64,000 nt of DNA from Cylindrospermum stagnale PCC 7417 (GCF_000317535.1 NC_019757.1:1993501-2057500), one strand, 5' to 3'; shown: positions 16,205 to 27,100, numbered from the stretch's first letter. Notes: generated by a model from the letters alone, not told the origin. Program-made: numbers and translations.

Positions 16205-16238
16205 TCTCTGATTTTTAAGAGTTCTGAAATAATTTTTT

Positions 16239-17555
16239 ATGAAAAACGATCTCACCCCTCCTGGAAGTTTTGGTCTACCTTTATTTGGTGAGACATTTGC
16301 CTTTGCAGCTGATCCCTATATCTTTGTCAATAAGCGTTATCAAAAGTATGGCTCTATCTTTAAAACTAATATTATCGGTAGACCAACAGTTGTCATGGTT
16401 GGGCCACAAGCGTTGGAGTTTTTCCTTTCTAGTCACATGGAGTCTTTTTCCTGGCGTGAAGGATGGCCCAATAATTTCAAGGTATTGCTGGGAGAATCAC
16501 TGTTTCTTCAAGATGGAGAGGAACATCGCCGAAATCGCCGCTTAATTATGCCAGCCTTACATGGGCCAGCATTGGCAAATTATGCAGATGCAATGGTAGA
16601 TATTACCGATAAATATCTCAAAAAGTGGGAGCAAAAGCAGGAATTTACCTGGTTAGAGGAGTTTAAACAACTAACATTTGATATTGCTAGTCAATTATTA
16701 CTAGGTACTAATCCCGGTGCTGAAGCCGCCCGATTGAGTCGATTATTTGAAAACCTGACGAACGGTTTGCTTGCAATTAACCCTTTATCTTTACCATTTA
16801 CTAAATTTGGTAAAGCAATAGCAGCTCGTAATCAAATTTTAGAGCATTTGACTAAAGTTGTCAGACAACGTCAGCTAAATCCCACCAACGACGCCCTCAG
16901 TTTGTTAGTCCAAGCTAGGGATGAAGAAGGTAATTGCATGAGTGAAAAAGAACTCATCGCCCAAGCAGTGCTGTTACTCTTTGCTGGACATGAGACAACA
17001 ACATCAATGTTAACTTGGCTGTGTTTAGAATTAGCCCGTCACCCAGAAGTAATGCAACGTGCTAGGGAAGAACAATTGCAGCTTGCAAGTATTGGTGCAT
17101 TGAGTTTAGAACAATTGGGGCAAATGCCTTATTTAGACCAAGTTTTATGGGAAGTTGAAAGACGAAATACACCAGTTGCCGGCGGCTTTCGTGGTGTAAT
17201 TAAAGAATTTGAGTTTAATGGCTTTCGCATTCCCGCAGGTTGGCAATTATACTATTCGATTTTCATGACTCACCAACTCAAAGAACTTTATCCAGACCCA
17301 GAGCGTTTTGACCCAGAACGTTTTAGTCCTCAACGCCAAGAACATAGACAACATCCTTTCAGTTTAATCGGTTTTGGCGGTGGGCCGCGCATCTGTGTTG
17401 GCATCGCCTTTGCCAAAATGGAAATGAAAATTGTTGCTGCCCAGCTTTTACGCCGCTATGATTGGGGAATATTGCCCAATCAAAGTTTAACCCCAGTCCG
17501 AATTCCCATAAATCACCCTAAAGATGGTTTCAAGGTTAGATTTCAGCCCCGGTAA
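16239..17555 (+). CDS. Cytochrome P450, CYP120-like
   Basis: A 438-residue soluble bacterial P450 monooxygenase. The I-helix oxygen-binding motif is LLFAGHETTTS (about residues 246-256). The ExxR motif is EVERR, the PERF-region motif is PDPERFDPERF, and the heme-ligand loop is FGGGPRICVG with the cysteine near residue 387. The start LTPPGSFGLPLFGETFAF resembles the CYP120 family, whose Synechocystis member hydroxylates retinoids. The family assignment is from memory of motif context and the substrate is not predictable. The next gene starts 8 bp after the stop codon, so an operon is likely. Confidence 0.92.
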   Translation: MKNDLTPPGSFGLPLFGETFAFAADPYIFVNKRYQKYGSIFKTNIIGRPTVVMVGPQALEFFLSSHMESFSWREGWPNNFKVLLGESLFLQDGEEHRRNRRLIMPALHGPALANYADAMVDITDKYLKKWEQKQEFTWLEEFKQLTFDIASQLLLGTNPGAEAARLSRLFENLTNGLLAINPLSLPFTKFGKAIAARNQILEHLTKVVRQRQLNPTNDALSLLVQARDEEGNCMSEKELIAQAVLLLFAGHETTTSMLTWLCLELARHPEVMQRAREEQLQLASIGALSLEQLGQMPYLDQVLWEVERRNTPVAGGFRGVIKEFEFNGFRIPAGWQLYYSIFMTHQLKELYPDPERFDPERFSPQRQEHRQHPFSLIGFGGGPRICVGIAFAKMEMKIVAAQLLRRYDWGILPNQSLTPVRIPINHPKDGFKVRFQPR

Positions 17556-17563
17556 AATGTTCT

Positions 17564-18301
17564 ATGGCACTCCAAATAGACATACATTTGCCTGACGGAG
17601 TTTCCCAACGTTGGCAAACTCTCAAAGATTCTGCTAATGCCAGTATTAACTCTCTAGCTAATTCAGCGCATCAATTTAGAGTGTCTTTGCAGGAAACAGC
17701 AACTCAAAGTACCGACAAGGCAATTAATGCAGTTACTACAACTATTGAGCAAGCTAAAGGTGCTCTAGAACATAGCTGGCAATCAGCTGAGGAAATTAAG
17801 AGTACAACGTCAGGAGCGATTCAAACAACAATTTCTTCTGCTGTTGGGGATTGGTTAGCAAAACACCCCGTATTTTTTCGGTTAGTGGAAACACTGAGTT
17901 GGGCGACTAATCACCCTATGATCAGTTTAGTGATTTTGCTATTTGCGATCGCTATAGCTTGGAGCATCATTAAAGCAATCGTCCGCTTGATTGAAACAGC
18001 CAGTTGGTCAATACTGCAAGTTCCTTTAAAATTACTTCAGTCTTTGATTAAAGTTAGCTTTCTCTCCTTGACAAAAGTTGGTAGTTTAGCTGTGCAGCAA
18101 ATCACAGGTGCGAAAACCTCAGAAGTAATGCCTGTAAGCTATACAGCAATTTACCAAACTAAACAGCAACGATTAGCCGAAATTTCCCGTCGCTTAGAAG
18201 AAATTCAGCAAGAACAGCATCAGCTTTTGCAAGAAGCAGCAGACCTAATTGCCGCAGACGCCATCGAGATCAAAATACCTGGAGTGAAATTAAACAGCTA
18301 A
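17564..18301 (+). CDS. Membrane protein with amphipathic and coiled-coil segments
   Basis: I do not recognise this 245-residue protein. Residues 1-105 are amphipathic and rich in Ser, Thr, Ala and Gln, resembling apolipoprotein-like or late-embryogenesis-type helices. A hydrophobic stretch (about residues 117-137, MISLVILLFAIAIAWSIIKA) is a probable membrane helix. A second amphipathic or hydrophobic region follows, and a C-terminal coiled coil near 205-230 (LAEISRRLEEIQQEQHQLLQ). It starts 8 bp after the P450 stop, so it may anchor or accompany the P450. Its stop codon overlaps that of the convergent oxidoreductase gene. Confidence 0.8.
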   Translation: MALQIDIHLPDGVSQRWQTLKDSANASINSLANSAHQFRVSLQETATQSTDKAINAVTTTIEQAKGALEHSWQSAEEIKSTTSGAIQTTISSAVGDWLAKHPVFFRLVETLSWATNHPMISLVILLFAIAIAWSIIKAIVRLIETASWSILQVPLKLLQSLIKVSFLSLTKVGSLAVQQITGAKTSEVMPVSYTAIYQTKQQRLAEISRRLEEIQQEQHQLLQEAADLIAADAIEIKIPGVKLNS

Positions 18302-19485
18302 CGGGTAGGAGACATCAAGGCAATAATTTCATCTTCCTCCCCAGTTATGAATTTAGCAAAGCGCTTTGCCAAAGGCGGCACAATCACCAGCGGGTTGCTA
18401 AAACCAGAGAAAACATGAACACCTGTAAATCCTGGAATAGCGCCAATTAAGGGGAGACGATTGTTGCTAAAAGCCACTAAGCAATGATGCCAAGTGCCTG
18501 GTAAATCCCCCAAAGCTGGCAAAATTTCGCCGACGCTTTGACGCAACCACTTTTCACTTTCTTCAGAGTTAACCTTCGCATCAGGATCTGTGAGAGTACG
18601 GCTAATTTGACCCAAAACCAAACTCCCATCGAGAAACTGCACCGCACCCGCATCTAAAATCGGTGCTACTGGCTGATTACCCGGTTCATTCCATAATTCA
18701 TCAACTTGGGTAGATTCAGCTTCTAATTGAAATCTTTGCAGATTAGCTGGCATCACTAAGGTGTCCAAACGTAGATCAACCGGTGGGGTTTTAATGATCT
18801 CTGCGTGAGAAAAATATAGCTGAATGGGAATGCCGGCAGATTTTAGTAGTTGTCGGCTAAGTCCACCCGCGCAAATCACAATATTGGCACTGTGGAAGGT
18901 TGCAGTGGTGGTCTTTACACCTGTAAACCTCACTTCACCTCCGGTTCTCTTCTCTGCTTGTTGAGTAGTTTGTAATTCCAGCACTTGGGCAATTTGCATT
19001 TTTCCCCCAGCATGCAGAAAAGCTTGGATGTAGGCTTGCGTAGTTTGTTCTGGGTGGATATGACCATGTTTGATAGTTAAGGCACCTGCGATCGCCTTTT
19101 GGTTTAATAATGGTTCTAATTCACAGGCTTCTTGAATGGTGAGTAAACGAGGTGGAGTGGCAAGATGGGCGTAAGATGCAGCTGTTACTTCTGGGTCGCT
19201 GTCAGCAGGAATAGTCAGTAATAAGTCTAATTCACGAAACTGGATATCAGCGTCTAACTCTTGAGACAGGATCTTGTAACGTGCGATCGCTTCTCGGCAT
19301 AGTTGGCATGTCATTGGTGTTGTACCCGACCAATAGGCAAGTCCACCATAACTATAGCGAGTTGCATTCTGTGGTTTTCCCTGCCGCTCTAGTAAAATTA
19401 CGGAAAAGCCTGCTTTTACCAGTTCATAGGCGAGTGCAGCACCCGTAATCCCACCACCAACCACAATCCAATCGTAGGTTTCCAT
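18298..19485 (-). CDS. FAD-dependent oxidoreductase (DadA/glycine oxidase-like)
   Basis: A 395-residue flavoenzyme of the D-amino-acid dehydrogenase, glycine oxidase and sarcosine oxidase superfamily. The Rossmann FAD motif is at the N-terminus (DWIVVGGGITGAALAYEL, then a glutamate-ended strand ILLERQG). NIVICAGGLSRQL is the second FAD contact. The C-terminal NRLPLIGAIPGFTGVHVFSG closes the FAD site. The family oxidises amines or imino acids, and the substrate cannot be stated. No membrane segment is seen. The gene overlaps the upstream plus-strand gene by 4 bp at the stop codons (CTAA read both ways). Confidence 0.88.
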   Translation of the reverse strand: METYDWIVVGGGITGAALAYELVKAGFSVILLERQGKPQNATRYSYGGLAYWSGTTPMTCQLCREAIARYKILSQELDADIQFRELDLLLTIPADSDPEVTAASYAHLATPPRLLTIQEACELEPLLNQKAIAGALTIKHGHIHPEQTTQAYIQAFLHAGGKMQIAQVLELQTTQQAEKRTGGEVRFTGVKTTTATFHSANIVICAGGLSRQLLKSAGIPIQLYFSHAEIIKTPPVDLRLDTLVMPANLQRFQLEAESTQVDELWNEPGNQPVAPILDAGAVQFLDGSLVLGQISRTLTDPDAKVNSEESEKWLRQSVGEILPALGDLPGTWHHCLVAFSNNRLPLIGAIPGFTGVHVFSGFSNPLVIVPPLAKRFAKFITGEEDEIIALMSPTR

Positions 19486-20753
19486 AGTTTGATTAGCTGA
19501 ATATTTTCTCTAACTCGCCTAGAGAATAACTTTTTTCAACTACAACAATATTACATTGTAATTTAGTTATTCAATATGCCCACAGTATGAAGATTCATGA
19601 TTGAGATAGCTGATAGTATAGTCCAGTGCTGCACCAGGATTCAAACAACTATATTGGGAGTTAGTCACATGGAAACAAAACTATTAGCACGCCAAAAAGC
19701 TTTTCAAAATCCTCGATACACCACCAGCATTTGACATAGTTTAGCAATAATTATTGCCCATGTTCTAGGCTCCATCCGCCATTAAATCCCAATATTTAAC
19801 CACACTCATTGCCTATTTGACAATAATGTTCTATTACTTGCTAATTTATTTTATAGCTTGGGTTTTCCATCCGGCACCTTCAGCCATAATCACGCATAAG
19901 ACTATGGGAATAGTGGCAATTTAGTCTATTTTCAATCTTTACTGCTCGTATCCGGCAAATTTACAGCACGTAAGTAATTGGATTTGCTTTCTCAACAGCT
20001 TACCTATAAATAGGCGCTTTCTAAGCAAATTTATTTTTATTTGATGAGAGTAAAATACCCTCACTTGTAAATTCTGCTCCTGCCTGATTTTGGAAGAAGA
20101 TTTTCATCAAGAATACTGATTATGAAAATTTGTAACAATATGCTGAAAGCGGGAACATCAAACTTTTTAAAAAATATAAACTTCAGTAGTAGCTCGCAGT
20201 CTTTATGCAGCCAATTTATTAAAGAGATGATGAAGAATTTCTCTATAAGGCTGAGAGTAATTGCGAATATCAGTATCTCAATGTATAGTTTTATTGTTAC
20301 CCATTTAACTTAGTGGATGCCGCAAAAATCAGCAAAAGAGGGCACAGCTCAGAGCTATCATGAAAATTTATCCAACCATACCAAGACCAGAGTGGATTAA
20401 ACAAACCTTGTTGCCGCATCTTAGTTAAGGGAAAAACTGTATCAATAGCTACATTTATTAGAATTAATGTAGTAAAAACGCGGTAATATTCTTTTTGCGG
20501 TATCTTGACTACTGGCGTATATACTGAGACAATCTAATCTGATAGCCTTTAAGCTAAAACCCCTGTTTTGATAAACGAGATGGCAACTGCCTAAATCGCA
20601 CTTAGGTATACACGTCAATAATTAAAAACCAGAAAGAATGTTTCTTCTTTCTGCAAACACTATTCGTGGTTATTTTCACTGGATAGTGTAGATTTCGGCT
20701 GAGTATCGCTGAAAAACGCGAATCAATTTTCGTAAATTAAGGTGTCTCTATTA
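19486..20753. other. 1.27-kb AT-rich region without supported genes
   Basis: Several short frames exist (for example 20122-20313 on the plus strand), but none has a convincing ribosome-binding site, composition or family. The stretch looks like decayed DNA or a large regulatory spacer. Near the right end CAGAAAGAA is followed by its near complement TTCTTCTTTCTG (about 20630-20653), a weak hairpin in the decarboxylase leader. Confidence 0.5.
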
Positions 20754-22328
20754 ATGAAAAAAGTACAAGCTCAAACAGAACCAATTCAGGAAACACTCGT
20801 TAGTTACAGACTTACTCCAGGGTTTGGTGTAGCCAAGATTAAGCGCCGAAATTCCAGTACAAACGAGTGTAGTAAGTCATTTCCTGGGTTGAGTTCTAAG
20901 AAAAACCTTCAGCTAACTCGCACAGAAATGCAGACGTTGGGATATCAAGTTATTGATATGCTAGTTGAACATTTTGAAAGTGTACCCAACAAGCCTGTAG
21001 CACGCAAAGCTAGCCGAGCAGAGTTAAAAAATCGCCTAAGTCAACCAATTCCTCAATCGGGTACTGATCCTGCAAACATACTTCAACAGCTTCAGCAAGA
21101 TGTTTTCAGCAATATCGCTCACCCAGATCACCCACGTTACTTTGCTTTTGTTCCTGGTCCGAGTAACTTTGTCAGCGTTATGGCTGACACTCTGGCATCT
21201 GGATTTAATACGTTTGCCGGTGCATGGTTAGTAGGGTCTGGTGCATCAGAAATTGAGCTATTAACCATTGATTGGTTGCGACAAATTTTTAAGTTACCAG
21301 ATACAGCAGGCGGAATTTTTGTCAGCGGTGGCTCGATAGCTAACCTCACAGCTTTAACAACTGCACGTCAGGTAAAGCTCAACAATCAGATTGAGAATGC
21401 AATTGTTTATTTTTCAGAGCAAACACATTCATCAATTTCACGAGCTCTAAAGATATTAGGGTTTAAACCAGAGCAGATTCGCAAAATACCTACCGACGAT
21501 GATTTTCGTTTATCTGTAACACACCTGCGGCAAGCAGTCATAGCTGATCGTGCAGCAGGGAAAAAACCCTTTTGTGTAGTCGCAAATGCAGGAACAACCA
21601 ACAGTGGAGCAATCGATCCACTTTCTGAGTTAGCAGATTTTTGTCAACATGAGGAACTTTGGTTACATGTTGACGGAGCCTATGGTGCAGCCGCAATTCT
21701 TTCCGAACAGGGTCGTTTTTTGCTCAAAGGACTAGAACGTGTTGATTCCTTGACGATAGATCCCCATAAGTGGCTATTTCAACCTTATGAAATTGGCTGT
21801 GTATTAGTTCGTAATAACTCTTGGTTGAAAGAAACTTTTGCTTGCCAAGCAGAGTATCTCAAAGATGTAAATCGTCAGGAAGAAGAAGTCAATTTCTATA
21901 ATTATGGCATTCAATTAACCCGTAGCTTCCGCTCTTTGAAGCTATGGATGTCATTGAAGACTTTTGGAGTAGAGGCATTTCGAGAGGCAATCTCCTGGGG
22001 TATAGGACTGGCAGAATTTATTGAAACTTTGTTGCAAAATTTACCTGATTGGGAAGTAATAACTTCGGCTCAGATAGGTGTGATTACTTTTCGCTATGCT
22101 CCTGTGGGACGGTCTTGTGAATACATCAATGCCATCAACCAGAAAATTGTAGATGATACAGCTACTGAGGGATTTGCACTAGTCAACACTACGATCTTGA
22201 AAGATCGTAAAGTTATCCGTATGTGTACTATAAATCCTCGCACTACGGTACAAGATATTCGAGAAACAATCAGTCGACTGAATAAACTTGCTAAATCGAT
22301 AGACAAAAATTATTCTCAGCAAAAATAG
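20754..22328 (+). CDS. PLP-dependent group II decarboxylase
   Basis: A 524-residue protein from the ATG at 20754; a GTG at 20742 is less likely. It belongs to the aromatic-L-amino-acid/glutamate/cysteine-sulfinate decarboxylase family, which removes the alpha carboxylate of an amino acid to give an amine. The PLP lysine is in TIDPHKWLFQPYEIG (about residue 339). The aspartate that pairs with the pyridine nitrogen is in LWLHVDGAYGAAA, and the cofactor-stacking histidine is in SEQTHSSISRAL. HPDHPRYFAFVPGPSNFVSV gives the substrate-entry loop. A 60-residue polar N-terminal extension precedes the fold. The sequence fits aromatic amino acids better than glutamate, but this is not certain. A GNAT gene lies 600 bp downstream. 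Confidence 0.88.
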   Translation: MKKVQAQTEPIQETLVSYRLTPGFGVAKIKRRNSSTNECSKSFPGLSSKKNLQLTRTEMQTLGYQVIDMLVEHFESVPNKPVARKASRAELKNRLSQPIPQSGTDPANILQQLQQDVFSNIAHPDHPRYFAFVPGPSNFVSVMADTLASGFNTFAGAWLVGSGASEIELLTIDWLRQIFKLPDTAGGIFVSGGSIANLTALTTARQVKLNNQIENAIVYFSEQTHSSISRALKILGFKPEQIRKIPTDDDFRLSVTHLRQAVIADRAAGKKPFCVVANAGTTNSGAIDPLSELADFCQHEELWLHVDGAYGAAAILSEQGRFLLKGLERVDSLTIDPHKWLFQPYEIGCVLVRNNSWLKETFACQAEYLKDVNRQEEEVNFYNYGIQLTRSFRSLKLWMSLKTFGVEAFREAISWGIGLAEFIETLLQNLPDWEVITSAQIGVITFRYAPVGRSCEYINAINQKIVDDTATEGFALVNTTILKDRKVIRMCTINPRTTVQDIRETISRLNKLAKSIDKNYSQQK

Positions 22329-22499
22329 TGATTAGCAATTAGTGGTTAGTTAGCTAATAGCAATAATTCAAGACTTTCGGGTGGTTGTATTATCAAGTTG
22401 TCGTTAGAATTCAAACTTGGGTGATCCTTGATTGGTAGTTACTGGAAAGTTATGACTAATTACCCCTTAACAATTGGCCAGAATTTCAGTTGAGTATCA

Positions 22500-22715
22500 A
22501 TGGTAGATGACACCCTCAAATTAATCTGTAAGACTTACGCACCACTATGCAACTATCATTATGAGCCAAATGCAGATGATTTTTGGATATTGAAGATTTT
22601 CTTTTTTGAGAACAACCCCTATGGCAGGGCTGTTTCATTCGATAAGGAGGGAAAGTTTGTCAATATCATTAGCGATAATTTTTTGGACAAAAGTGATGGA
22701 AAACCCTTTATTTAG
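22500..22715 (+). CDS. Small hypothetical protein
   Basis: A 71-residue frame from an ATG (MVDDTLKLICKTYAPLCNYH, then FWILKIFFFENNPYGRAVSF). The composition looks protein-like, with a hydrophobic aromatic centre. I see no clear ribosome-binding site and recognise no family. It sits between the decarboxylase and the GNAT gene on the same strand. It could equally be a fragment of a larger lost gene. Confidence 0.4.
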   Translation: MVDDTLKLICKTYAPLCNYHYEPNADDFWILKIFFFENNPYGRAVSFDKEGKFVNIISDNFLDKSDGKPFI

Positions 22716-22808
22716 ACCCAGAGAATTCAGATTTTGCCTAGGAAATTCAGCGCAATCGCTAAAATAAACCCTTGACATTATGAGGCTTTAAGGGAATGAA
22801 ACAGCCCT

Positions 22809-22824
22809 GACCCCTATGGGGGTC
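22809..22824 (+). terminator. Possible terminator hairpin
   Basis: GACCCC (22809-22814) pairs with GGGGTC (22819-22824) around a TATG loop, and TAAAATTCATTC follows. The short GC stem with an A/T-rich tail lies between the small protein gene and the GNAT gene. The lack of a clean T-run makes the call tentative. Confidence 0.4.
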
Positions 22825-22935
22825 TAAAATTCATTCAAAATAGCATAACTGTATGGAAATGCGTAAGTCTAAATCTGAGCAAGGCAGTGCAAAAAGCAAC
22901 GATTTTTAATGAATTAGAAATATTTGGAGAAACAA

Positions 22936-23613
22936 ATGCAAACATCAACGGTAGTAGAATTATCCCGCAAAAATGTTAGTTATCAGATTCTGACAGAGGA
23001 ACATTTAGCAAGTGCCATTGAATGCCTTTCTAGCACTTTTCAGTCCAGAGAACCCATGACACAAGCATTAAAAATTACCTTGGAGGAGTTTAAATATTTT
23101 GCCGAAATTTTATTAAAAAAAGCAGTTAATGATCAGCTTTCACTGGTAGCTCTGGATAAAATAAATGGCAAAGTAGTAGGTGTTTTGATTGGTGAAGATT
23201 TTGTGACTGAGCCACCAGAAAGAATTGAAACTGTATCCTCTAAATTTTTACCCATTTTTGAACTGTTAGGTAGTCTTGACGAAGCATACAAGCAACAATA
23301 TCCAGTTGAATCAGGTCAGTTATATCACATATTTATGGTAGGTGTCTACAAAGAGTATGCAGGTCTATCAGTGAGATTAATTAAGATAGCAGAAAGCATC
23401 GCCCATAAAAAGGGTTATGTGGGCAGCATTGGAGAATCAACGGGACACATTGCCCATCAAATTAATACCAAACGTTTGGGATTTAAAGAAGTAGAAGGTA
23501 TAGCCCCTGTATACTACGATGATTTTCACTATGAAGGTCAACGTGTATTCACTGAGATAACAGAATGCCAAAGCTGTAGACTTGTTTTTAAAGAATACAG
23601 ATTAACAAATTAG
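22936..23613 (+). CDS. GNAT acetyltransferase resembling arylalkylamine N-acetyltransferases
   Basis: A 225-residue protein from the ATG at 22936, preceded by GGAGA at the right distance; a TTG at 22936 minus 12 is also open. The layout matches the GNAT fold. An N-terminal helix region (ECLSSTFQSREPMTQALKIT) is like the FxxREPLxxAL segment of insect-type aralkylamine acetyltransferases. A LVALDKINGKVVGVLIGEDF strand pair follows, then LYHIFMVGVYKEYAGLSVRL for acetyl-CoA binding, and TKRLGFKEVEGIAPVYYDDF near the end. The canonical R/QxxGxG/A loop is degenerate (KEYAGLS). The likely reaction is transfer of an acyl group from CoA to an amine. With the decarboxylase upstream, an N-acyl amine product is a reasonable inference. 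Confidence 0.72.
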   Translation: MQTSTVVELSRKNVSYQILTEEHLASAIECLSSTFQSREPMTQALKITLEEFKYFAEILLKKAVNDQLSLVALDKINGKVVGVLIGEDFVTEPPERIETVSSKFLPIFELLGSLDEAYKQQYPVESGQLYHIFMVGVYKEYAGLSVRLIKIAESIAHKKGYVGSIGESTGHIAHQINTKRLGFKEVEGIAPVYYDDFHYEGQRVFTEITECQSCRLVFKEYRLTN

Positions 23614-24117
23614 GCAAAATCAAGTTTGGTCCATCATGTAACCAAGTGTCAAACATATCTCCTCAGTAAATTTACGTCCAAGCAAACTAAAGATCGCTAG
23701 CCGACACCCACCCTTGGGTGCGGCTAAATGGAGGCAGCGAATATACTCTTCGCAACATAGCTGCTGGGTATCAAGACTGCTCTGAAAATTAGAGTGTTTA
23801 TTGGGTTGAGCAATTTCACCCGGATTTAAATTCTACAAAACACCTTAACTGGCAAAATTATCTCAATACAAGGGTCAGAGATTTTACTTTGGTCAGAGTA
23901 AAAAAGCAAAGCTAAAATCTAGTACACGAGGACGGAAATAACGCTACCATTCAAAATCCACGAAAAGCATACAATGTAAGACTTTTGACTTCTGGGCAAC
24001 GGTATTAAACTATTTTTAATCTGTACCGAAAAATTTTATTTATACTAAATTTGTTTAAAAAAGAATATAAGCGGGCATTCTAAATATGGCACACTATTAT
24101 CCCGCTAAAATTTGGAA
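23614..24117. other. 504-bp spacer with a strong hairpin
   Basis: The only structured element is at 23698-23726. There TAGCCG-A-CACCCA pairs with TGGGTG-CGGCTA, a 12-bp stem with one bulged A and a CCCT loop. It lies 85 bp after the GNAT stop codon without a T-run. The remainder is AT-rich and should contain the promoter of the giant kinase gene. No coding region is supported. Confidence 0.6.
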
Positions 24118-27100
24118 ATGCTTGCATCCCCAATACTTACAGGTTATGACCTGACCGAAATCATCCACGAGGGCGCTCACACTATTATCTATCGAGGTAC
24201 AGCGCAACTCGACGCTCAACCCGTCATCCTCAAAATCCTCAAAGCTGACTATCCCACCCTTGATGACATTGCCCGTCTCAAGCACGAATACAAAATGACG
24301 GAAAACCTAGATATTGAGGGCATAGTCAAATTTTTGAGGCTCGAAACCCATCAAAATCGTTTAGTGCTTGTATGTGAAGACTTTGGTGGACAGTCGCTCA
24401 AGCAGCTGCTCTCCCATCAAAAATTAGATATGGCTACCTTTTTAAGCATTGCCCTGCAACTGGCACAAGCCTTGGTAGCACTGCATAATAACCGGATCAT
24501 TCACAAGGATATTAAGCCTGCTAATATCATCATTAACCAGCTTTCAGGACAAGTAAAGCTTACCGACTTCAGTATCTCTTCACGCCTTTATAAAGAAACA
24601 CCGCAACTCGTTAACCCCACTCAACTAGAAGGTACTCTCGCCTATATGTCCCCAGAACAAACTGGGAGAATGAATCGCCCCGTAGATTATCGTAGCGATT
24701 TTTACTCTTTAGGTATCACCTTCTATGAAATCTTAACGGGTCAATTACCTTTTCAAAGTAATGACCCCCTAGAGTTGGTTCACTGTCATCTTGCCAAACA
24801 GCCTTCGGCAATTAAAGAATTGAAGCCAGAAGTGCCACCAGCTATCTGTTCTATTGTCATGAAACTGATGGCCAAAAATGCTGAAGACAGATATCAGAGT
24901 GCAGCTGGACTTGTAGCCGACTTAGAAATTTGTCAAAACCAGTTGAAAAATCTAAATGAGTTGACTGAGTTTATTCCAGGACGCTTAGATATTCTCAGTC
25001 AGTTGCTCATCCCGCAAAAGCTTTATGGTAGAGAACCTCAAGTTCATTTACTCTTATCAGCCTTTGATCGTGTTAGTCAAGGAAGCACCGAATTAATGCT
25101 AGTCTCTGGTTATTCAGGGATTGGGAAATCATCTATAGTCAACGAAGTTAATAAACCCATAACCCGCTCAAAAGGTTACTTTGTGAGTGGTAAATTTGAT
25201 CAATTCAAGCGGGATATTCCCTATATATCATTGATTCAAGCTTTTAGCTCCTTAATGCAGCAGTTACTTACAGAAAGTGCCGCCCAAATTGATGTATGGA
25301 AAAGCAAAATACTTAGCGCAGTTGGAGCAAATGGACAAGTAATTATTGACGTAATTCCTGAAGTAGAACTGATTATTGGATCTCAGCCAGAAGTAGCACA
25401 ACTAGGCGCAGCCGAAACTCAAAACCGCTTCAATCGTGTTTTCTCAGGATTTACGCGTGTTTTCGCCCAAAAAGAGCATCCCTTAGTCATATTTTTGGAT
25501 GACTTGCAATGGGCAGACTCCGCTACATTGAAGTTAACGCAACTGTTAATTACTGACCCCGACAGCAAATATCTGCTATTCATAGGCGCATATCGGGATA
25601 ATGAAGTCAATGGTGGGCATATCTTAAGACAGACAATTGAGGAAATTGAGAATACTGACACCTTCATAAATAACATTGTATTGCAACCGTTAACAATAAC
25701 CAATGTAACTAGCTTAGTTGCTGAAACATTGCATGATGATACACAACAAAGCTATGGACTAGCTGAATTAATCTTTAATAAGACAGGTGGAAACCCTTTT
25801 TTCTTGACACAATTACTCCAGGTACTTTATCAAGAAAAACTGCTAGAATTTGACTTTATTACTGCTTCATGGCAATGGAGTATTACAGAAATCCAAGCCA
25901 TTGGTATCACGGATAAGAGTGTAGTCGAGCTGGTATCCAGCAGGATTAAAAAACTACCAGAAGCTACACAAGGAGTTTTGAAATTAGCAGCTTGTATAGG
26001 GGATAAATTCACGCTGGATATGCTGTCAATTGTGAATGAACAGTCACCTGCAAGTACCGCCAGTGAACTATATGCGGCCTTAGAATCTGGATTAATCTTG
26101 CCATTAAGTGAGGCTTACCGGATTCCCTTAGTATTTAATCAGGAAGAAGCAGTTAATTTCACTTTTGATACAAAACGGGTAGGTTATAAATTCTTACATG
26201 ATCGAGTGCAGCAAGCTGCCTATTCACTTATTCCTCAAAATCAGCAACAGATAACTCATCTGAGAATAGGTCAATTACTTCTAAAACAGACCCCACCTGA
26301 AGTAATAGTAGAGAACGTACTAGATATTGTCAACCAACTAAATATTGGTGTGGATTTACTAGCAAACCAAGCCGAAAAAAATGAACTGGCGAAACTTAAT
26401 CTCTTGGCTGGTAAAAAAGCTAAAACATGCAATGCTTATGAAGCGGCTATCAAGTATTTGAATGTGGGATTGAACCTTTTAGCAGTAAATAGTTGGCAGG
26501 ATAACTATGAACTCATACTTTATCTGCATAGAGAAACAGCAGAAGTAGAGTATTTGAATGGCAACTTTGAAAGGTCAAGACAAATAGCAAATATCACACT
26601 TCAACAAGCTAATAGTATTTTAGATAAAGTCAAAGTATATGAAATTCAAATCCAGTCTTATACTGCACAAAATAGACTACAAGAAGCCTTAGATATTGGA
26701 GTTAAAGTTCTAACAGTCCTCGGTGTGCGACTGCCGAACAAACCCAAGAAGTTGGATGTTTTAACAGCAATAATAAAGACTAAGTTAACTTTAACTGGAA
26801 AACGAATTGAACATTTAGCTGCTTTGCCACAAATGACCGATCCCTATAAGCTGGCAGCTATGCAAATATTAATGCTGATCACTCCTGCCGCTTCTCAATC
26901 AGGTTCTTTGCAGTTTCCACTGGCTATTATGGCAATGGTCAGATTATCAGTGAAATATAACAATTCAACTTTTGCTGCTTTTGGATATAGTTTTTATGGA
27001 GCTATGTTATGTGACAAATTAGGAGATATAGAAGCAGGCTATAGATTTGGCTGGTTAGGCCTTGCAGTGCTGGACAAGATGAAGGATAAATCGCTCAGAT

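Noticed and set aside
19669..19734. A 21-codon frame METKLLARQKAFQNPRYTTSI
   Set aside because: It is too short, with no conserved context or strong ribosome-binding site.
20122..20313. A 63-codon plus-strand frame in the long spacer
   Set aside because: The composition is that of AT-rich noncoding DNA, with no family match that I can recall.
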